This document shows positions 28,307-32,799 of a stretch of 32,799 nucleotides of DNA, piece after piece (the stretch's first letter is position 1; every line of letters starts with the position of its first letter). Under the pieces are notes generated by a model. That model ran no database searches. It was not told the origin of the DNA and saw nothing but the letters and a program-made list of their open reading frames with translations. This stretch comes from a virus. Location: IMG/VR virus record IMGVR_UViG_3300029267_003173, positions 1-32,799 of that record. One strand, given 5' to 3'. The position numbers were made by a program, and so were the translations under genes.

Positions 28307-30253
28307 ATGGCGATACAATACGTACATTCTAACTTTACTGCCGGCGAATTATCTCCGTTACTGTATTCTCGTATAGATTTTGATGGTTATTATAAAGGTT
28401 TAAAGCAAGCGAGAAATACTCTTATTCTTCCTCAAGGTGGTGGTACTCGTAGATTTGGATCGATTCTGATATCAGAAGATATCGGAACAGACGATTATAC
28501 AAAGATCAGAATGGAGGAGATAGAGGTAAATGGAGATTATTATTTATTTCTTTTCGCTAATGTAAAAATCCTAATATACGAAAATGATGTATATTTAGGG
28601 GTAATTAGTTCTCCTTATCCAGAAGACATTGTGAATGAACTCTCAATGGAACAGTCCAATGATAAAATAATTATCGCTCATGAAGATTATGAGTTAAGGA
28701 GCTTGTATCCCACGGCAACACCTGAAAAATATTCTCTTCAGTTAGAAACCATACGGAACTATCCAACATACGATTTTAGACGTGATTATGATAATGTAAC
28801 TTTCACTCCTTCTGGGACATCAGGTACAAAGGCATCTCCAGTCACGCTAACCGCTACAGGCGGTAGTCCTTTTGTCCCAGACCATGTTGGTGGCCTTTTC
28901 TTCGGAAATGAGGGCACAATGCGCATTACTGCGTATACATCTGGAACGCAGGTGAACGGGTTCACTATCGTGGATTTTAAAGACACCAGCGCTATTGAAG
29001 GCCAGGAAGCATATTTAGCAGAGCCAGCATTTGGAAATCCTAGAAGAAAATATACTAGACGAGTTTTCTTTTATCAGGGGCGTATGGGGTTGGCCTCAAC
29101 AGTAGATCTGCCTGGGTTATGTGCATTATCCGCATCGAATGATCCCACAAATTTCGATGATAGTACCGCAGAAGATAGTGATGCAATTGTAAACCTAGTT
29201 ACGGCAACAGGTTCTAGTAGAATACGGTTCGGTCTTAGTGCGGTAAACTTGTTTTTGTTTACAGATTCCGGGGAATTTACAACCCCACCATTTTCAGATA
29301 AGGTTGCAACGCCATCAACTACTTATTATATCCAACAAACTTCGAATGGGATTGCCGATATACGTCCCGTTGTTATTGATAATAGAGTGCTGTTTGTTGA
29401 TAAGGGTGGAAAAATTATACGGGAAATGTTCTATTCTGTTCAAAGATCTGCATATCAGGCTATAAATATTAGCCTATTATCCGCACATCTCATAAACTCG
29501 CCGGTTTCTATGGCAACATTTGAAAACCCATCGCTTATTGATGGTGTCTATATGTTGCTCATTAATGGTGATGGAACATTGGCTGTATATCAGTCTATGG
29601 AGACACAAAATATTCGGGCATGGACTCTTTGCGATACAGATGGGTTATATCGACAAGTGGTCGCCAGAGATGATCAGGTATATGTTTTAGTTGAAAGAAC
29701 AATTAACGAGGCATCAACTCCTGAGACAAAACTATATTTAGAGAAAATTGATTTCTCTGTATATACTGATTGTAGCAAAGAGTTTACATTTGGAAGTCCT
29801 CAAACAGTAATTACGGGATTAGATTGGTTGAATGAGAAAACCGTATATGTCACAGCCGATGGCGAATATGTTGGCGAAAAGGAAGTGCACAATAACGCTA
29901 TAACTTTGGAAAAAGCGGCGTCAACTGTTAGCCTTGGCCTTGGTTCAGTAGTAAGCATGGTGCCTTTACGGCTTAACATTCAGACATCAACAGGCCAAAC
30001 TTTTTACAGGAAAAAGAGAATTAAGCAAGTATACTTGGATTTTTATGAATCGATTGGTATAAAAGTAAATGGGAAGTTAATACCTTCGTTCTTGTTAGAT
30101 TCTGACGAGATTGGAAAACCTCCAACAGTTAAGTCTGGAATAGATGAGGTGACAAATATGGGGGGTTGGAGCAATGATGAAGAAGTTGTTATAACGCAAA
30201 CCGACCCATTGCCATTAACTATTAGAAGTATAAGTTATGAGGTAGAAGTATAA
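28307..30253 (+). CDS. Tail tubular protein B / tail nozzle (gp12-like)
   Basis: 648 residues. The opening YVHSNFTAGELSPLLYSRIDFDGYYKGLKQARNTLILPQGGGTRRFG is the diagnostic N-terminus of podovirus nozzle proteins. Beta-rich propeller-like repeats follow (RRVFFYQGRMGLAST, IRFGLSAVNLFLFTDSGEF, VDNRVLFVDKGGKIIREM). It forms the distal tail tube through which the internal proteins and DNA are ejected. TAATATG links it to tube A. It is shorter than T7 gp12 (794). Confidence 0.9.
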   Translation: MAIQYVHSNFTAGELSPLLYSRIDFDGYYKGLKQARNTLILPQGGGTRRFGSILISEDIGTDDYTKIRMEEIEVNGDYYLFLFANVKILIYENDVYLGVISSPYPEDIVNELSMEQSNDKIIIAHEDYELRSLYPTATPEKYSLQLETIRNYPTYDFRRDYDNVTFTPSGTSGTKASPVTLTATGGSPFVPDHVGGLFFGNEGTMRITAYTSGTQVNGFTIVDFKDTSAIEGQEAYLAEPAFGNPRRKYTRRVFFYQGRMGLASTVDLPGLCALSASNDPTNFDDSTAEDSDAIVNLVTATGSSRIRFGLSAVNLFLFTDSGEFTTPPFSDKVATPSTTYYIQQTSNGIADIRPVVIDNRVLFVDKGGKIIREMFYSVQRSAYQAINISLLSAHLINSPVSMATFENPSLIDGVYMLLINGDGTLAVYQSMETQNIRAWTLCDTDGLYRQVVARDDQVYVLVERTINEASTPETKLYLEKIDFSVYTDCSKEFTFGSPQTVITGLDWLNEKTVYVTADGEYVGEKEVHNNAITLEKAASTVSLGLGSVVSMVPLRLNIQTSTGQTFYRKKRIKQVYLDFYESIGIKVNGKLIPSFLLDSDEIGKPPTVKSGIDEVTNMGGWSNDEEVVITQTDPLPLTIRSISYEVEV

Positions 30254-30669
30254 TGTGGTTACCGGTAGCATTATCGCTGGCATCTTTTGCTGGCAAAGAG
30301 TTTGCAACTTCAAAAGCAACGGAAGCTAGGCAGAAAGAATTAGAAGAACGTATGGATGAAGAGAGGGCGGCAGAATCAAAACGATCTATAAATAGATTGG
30401 ATAGATTGCATTCCATTATCTCTTCAAATGTTGCTACAGCGGCGGCGCATGGAGTTTCTCCAGGATCTAGCACCTTCAAAGCAATAAATGAAGAGGCGTT
30501 TAATAAGTTTGATGAAGATGAAAATGCTGATGTTCTTAACCTTCAGTATAAAGCAAACTACATCAATCAAATGGAAACCCTTAATAAAAACGAAGATTAT
30601 GTGAGCGCTTTCGGGGATATTGCTAGCCTTGGCGAGGATTACTGGCGAGCGATGGGAGGTAAAAGATAA
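30253..30669 (+). CDS. Internal virion protein, gp14-like
   Basis: 138 residues, overlapping the previous stop (TAATG). The N-terminal hydrophobic start (MWLPVALSLASFAGKEFA) is followed by a charged helix and ATAAAHGVSPGSSTFKAINEEAF, a pattern conserved in podovirus ejection proteins. The end is GLASLGEDYWRAMGGKR-like in the sense of a C-terminal aromatic/basic tail. It is expected to insert into the outer membrane during ejection. The order 14-15-16 and the size support the call. Confidence 0.7.
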   Translation: MWLPVALSLASFAGKEFATSKATEARQKELEERMDEERAAESKRSINRLDRLHSIISSNVATAAAHGVSPGSSTFKAINEEAFNKFDEDENADVLNLQYKANYINQMETLNKNEDYVSAFGDIASLGEDYWRAMGGKR

Positions 30670-32799
30670 ATGCCATATAAAACTTATCAGCCAACTGTTG
30701 CGGTCTCACCTGGGCCAATTGCTCCTGTCGGAAGGGCCGATGATCTATTAAGAGAGAAATTAGATCAATTTGAACAGAGAAATACCCAGCAATTTGTTGG
30801 GATGAGAAGGCAACAGGAGAAAGAGGCAGGAGAAGAGGCTGGATCTAAGCTGGGGTTTAAGCCGCTTAAGGAGGTTGCACCTCTCGACGCTGTTTATAAT
30901 GAAGCTGGGATGGAAGCGCAAAAATCTGTCATACACAACCAGATCAGAAATGGCGCTTTAGGAATAAGGGCGAACGTAGAAAACAACCTTAATACTTCAT
31001 CTCTTGGGGAATATGACAAGCGCTATGCAAATTTTAGCAATACATTGCTATCCAATGTCAGTGACAAGTTGAGACCTTTTGCTGAAAACCTTGTGAATTA
31101 TTATGGGACGGCTAATCGCATTCCTGTTGCTTCAAAAGTAAAAGGTCTAAATAACAACATTCTTAAGTCAAACCTACAGCTGTCTGTAAACAACAACCTT
31201 CAGGATGCATCTAAAGCTTCCTATTTCGGAGATACCACAGGAGCGCTAGGGTTATATTCAACCTCAAAGAAAATGCTGGATAGTGCGCTAAATACCGGCC
31301 TAATAAGTCCTGAGTATCATACTGAAGCATTAGAGAGCATGAAAAGCACTATTCGTATGAAGAACTACGAGGGATCATTTCAGAGAGCTATTGATAAAGG
31401 GGAAGGTGCAAAAGCTTTAGCAGACTTTGATAAAGGAACGCAATCTGATTTGACTTTTGACGATAAGATGAAATTGCGCATGACTTTTAACAGGATGTTA
31501 TCTCAGAATAAGCAAGATATGGTGGCCATGTATGGAAACTTAGATAAAAAAGCACAGGATATGGAAGCACGCATACTAGAGAATGGGGTAAATGCTGGAA
31601 CACAGGGGGAAATCACAAATTTAAAATCAAAAGTTTTAGAGATGTATTCTGATGATCCTGATAAGGTTAAAGAAATAAACGGTTCATTAGATACTGCCGT
31701 AATGCGCAGAACATTCATGGATTCTAACAAGTATGCCTCTCCTGTAGTTATTTCCAGAAATCTTGAAATGATGCATGAAGGATTGAAAAAAAACTGGGAT
31801 GTGCAGAATGCTAAGCGTTTTATGTTGATTCAAAAAGACGTAAAAAATCTTATGGATCAGAGAAAAGAAGATCCTTATGCGTTAGCAATAAAAAGTCCTA
31901 CGGTACAATCAGCTATTCGAGAAGAAGGGTTAGCAGATGATGGGAATTTCTCTTTGGCTACAGGAATGCCTATGGGTGGCGCGACGAAAGGAAATATGGC
32001 AAGCATAGATAATGCAATGATTAGTGTTCAGGAGGGAATGGGGATACCGCATAGCAAAATAATGATTGTACCTAAAGAGCAACTTAATGCATTAGCCGCA
32101 AAAATGTCTTCTGAAAGCGCTGAAGATGCATATAACGACATGAAGACTGTTTTAAGTGCACACCCGGAAAATGCTGCATTAGCTATGGCAAATATTCAGA
32201 CTGTTGCTAAAGGCGCAAATCTGATGACATATAACATTGCTGATAATCCTAAAACGAAGTCACGGGCAGCATATGCTTTTCAGGCGATGAATAATAGCGC
32301 TAAGGATTTAGAAGAGCGCTCTGGCCTGAATAAACAACAAATTACTTCATTGAAGAATGATGTTCACGACGCAGTAGCAAAAGATTGGGGTGACAGTATT
32401 CTTAATAGGAATGGCGATCCTACTAAAATCTATGATGCCGCGTTAGATTATTGTTATAAACTTGCTTTAGTATATCGTTCAGTGGGAATCGGTTCAGGAT
32501 GGTTCGAAAGTCCAGCGAAACAAGCAGCGTATGATGCTCTTGATGCGCATGCTCAATATGGATCATTTAATGGTTATAAGTATCAAATTCCTGCATCAAA
32601 TCAGTATACCCCGAAAATGGTAAACAATAGTTTTGAGGCTCTTATAAACTCTATAAATCCTAAAAGTTTAAGGGTTCCTGGATATTTTAAATCACTGTCT
32701 CCTGAACATGTTGATCAAAAATCATATAAAAACTATTTGTTAACACATTCATATCCTGTTTCAAATGATAGCGGAACTGGTATTGTGGTTCTAGATGAC
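30670..32799 (+). CDS. Internal virion protein, gp15-like (5' part; ends at 294)
   Basis: It starts with the ATG directly after the previous stop (TAA-ATG) and is open to the end of the window; joined to bases 1-294 it encodes 759 residues. The N-terminus is a low-complexity MPYKTYQPTVAVSPGPIAPVG followed by helical, Gln/Glu-rich sequence (LREKLDQFEQRNTQQF; MRRQQEKEAGEEAGS). The rest is long and helical with no signal peptide or catalytic motif. Length, composition and place between the gp14-like and gp16-like genes match T7 gp15, an ejected protein of the internal core. Repeats of NNL/NNI and the SNVSDKLRPFAENLVNYYG segment look like ordinary helical packing. Confidence 0.8.
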   Translation, partial: MPYKTYQPTVAVSPGPIAPVGRADDLLREKLDQFEQRNTQQFVGMRRQQEKEAGEEAGSKLGFKPLKEVAPLDAVYNEAGMEAQKSVIHNQIRNGALGIRANVENNLNTSSLGEYDKRYANFSNTLLSNVSDKLRPFAENLVNYYGTANRIPVASKVKGLNNNILKSNLQLSVNNNLQDASKASYFGDTTGALGLYSTSKKMLDSALNTGLISPEYHTEALESMKSTIRMKNYEGSFQRAIDKGEGAKALADFDKGTQSDLTFDDKMKLRMTFNRMLSQNKQDMVAMYGNLDKKAQDMEARILENGVNAGTQGEITNLKSKVLEMYSDDPDKVKEINGSLDTAVMRRTFMDSNKYASPVVISRNLEMMHEGLKKNWDVQNAKRFMLIQKDVKNLMDQRKEDPYALAIKSPTVQSAIREEGLADDGNFSLATGMPMGGATKGNMASIDNAMISVQEGMGIPHSKIMIVPKEQLNALAAKMSSESAEDAYNDMKTVLSAHPENAALAMANIQTVAKGANLMTYNIADNPKTKSRAAYAFQAMNNSAKDLEERSGLNKQQITSLKNDVHDAVAKDWGDSILNRNGDPTKIYDAALDYCYKLALVYRSVGIGSGWFESPAKQAAYDALDAHAQYGSFNGYKYQIPASNQYTPKMVNNSFEALINSINPKSLRVPGYFKSLSPEHVDQKSYKNYLLTHSYPVSNDSGTGIVVLDD
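32656..32799. repeat. Direct repeat of the window's first 144 bases
   Basis: Identical to 1-144. Removing one copy gives the 32,655-bp unit genome. Confidence 0.95.

Noticed and set aside
1-32799. CRISPR array, tRNA genes or insertion sequence
   Set aside because: No evenly spaced repeat array, cloverleaf-like sequence or transposase was noticed by eye. A tRNAscan run would be needed to exclude tRNAs fully.

Overview
This window is a complete, AT-rich, T7-like (podovirus-type) phage genome. The first 144 bases (1-144) recur exactly as the last 144 (32656-32799). The repeat lies inside one open reading frame that reads on in frame across the junction, so the sequence is best read as a circularly closed assembly with a unit length of 32,655 bp. 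The host is not identifiable with confidence. A CsrA-family gene, a RecT/YqaJ pair and sigma70-type promoters suggest a Gammaproteobacterium, which is inference only.

Layout. A divergent switch at 14.91-15.04 kb separates two transcription units. Leftward (minus strand, 14907 down to 7153) runs a tightly coupled early operon of about 23 small genes. In order these are a Cro/YdaS-like repressor, several small unknowns, a csrA homologue, a protein built of four ~25-residue repeats, a YqaJ-type exonuclease, a RecT annealase, zinc-ribbon and membrane micro-proteins, a radical SAM enzyme, and a DUF1064-type nuclease. Rightward from 15045 lies a winged-helix plus zinc-ribbon protein, the best candidate replication initiator. 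A densely folded noncoding stretch with sigma70-like promoters (16.12-16.45 kb) follows.

The late operon starts there and runs rightward through the small terminase, a permuted papain-like protein, portal, scaffold, major capsid protein, a strong UUCG terminator, decoration/fibre proteins, a lysozyme-like protein, a 3-TM holin, tail tubes A and B, and gp14-, gp15- and gp16-like internal virion proteins. It then crosses the circle junction and ends with the T7-type tail fibre and large terminase at 7138. The two operons converge only 14 bases apart at 7.14 kb. Coding density is very high and ATGA, TAATG and TAATATG junctions are common.

How it works together. No DNA polymerase, single-subunit RNA polymerase, integrase or CI-type repressor was found. 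The phage probably borrows host RNA polymerase and the host replisome, recombines with RecT/YqaJ, and makes a T7-style particle. The most unusual point is the pairing of a phage CsrA gene with a structured late leader. That leader folds into consecutive stem-loops, one of which presents ACAAGGAU, the core of the known CsrA-binding consensus, at its apical loop. This suggests an undescribed post-transcriptional circuit. A second point is a repeated start/leader cassette in the early operon, with a radical SAM gene sitting against the stub of a duplicated small gene.
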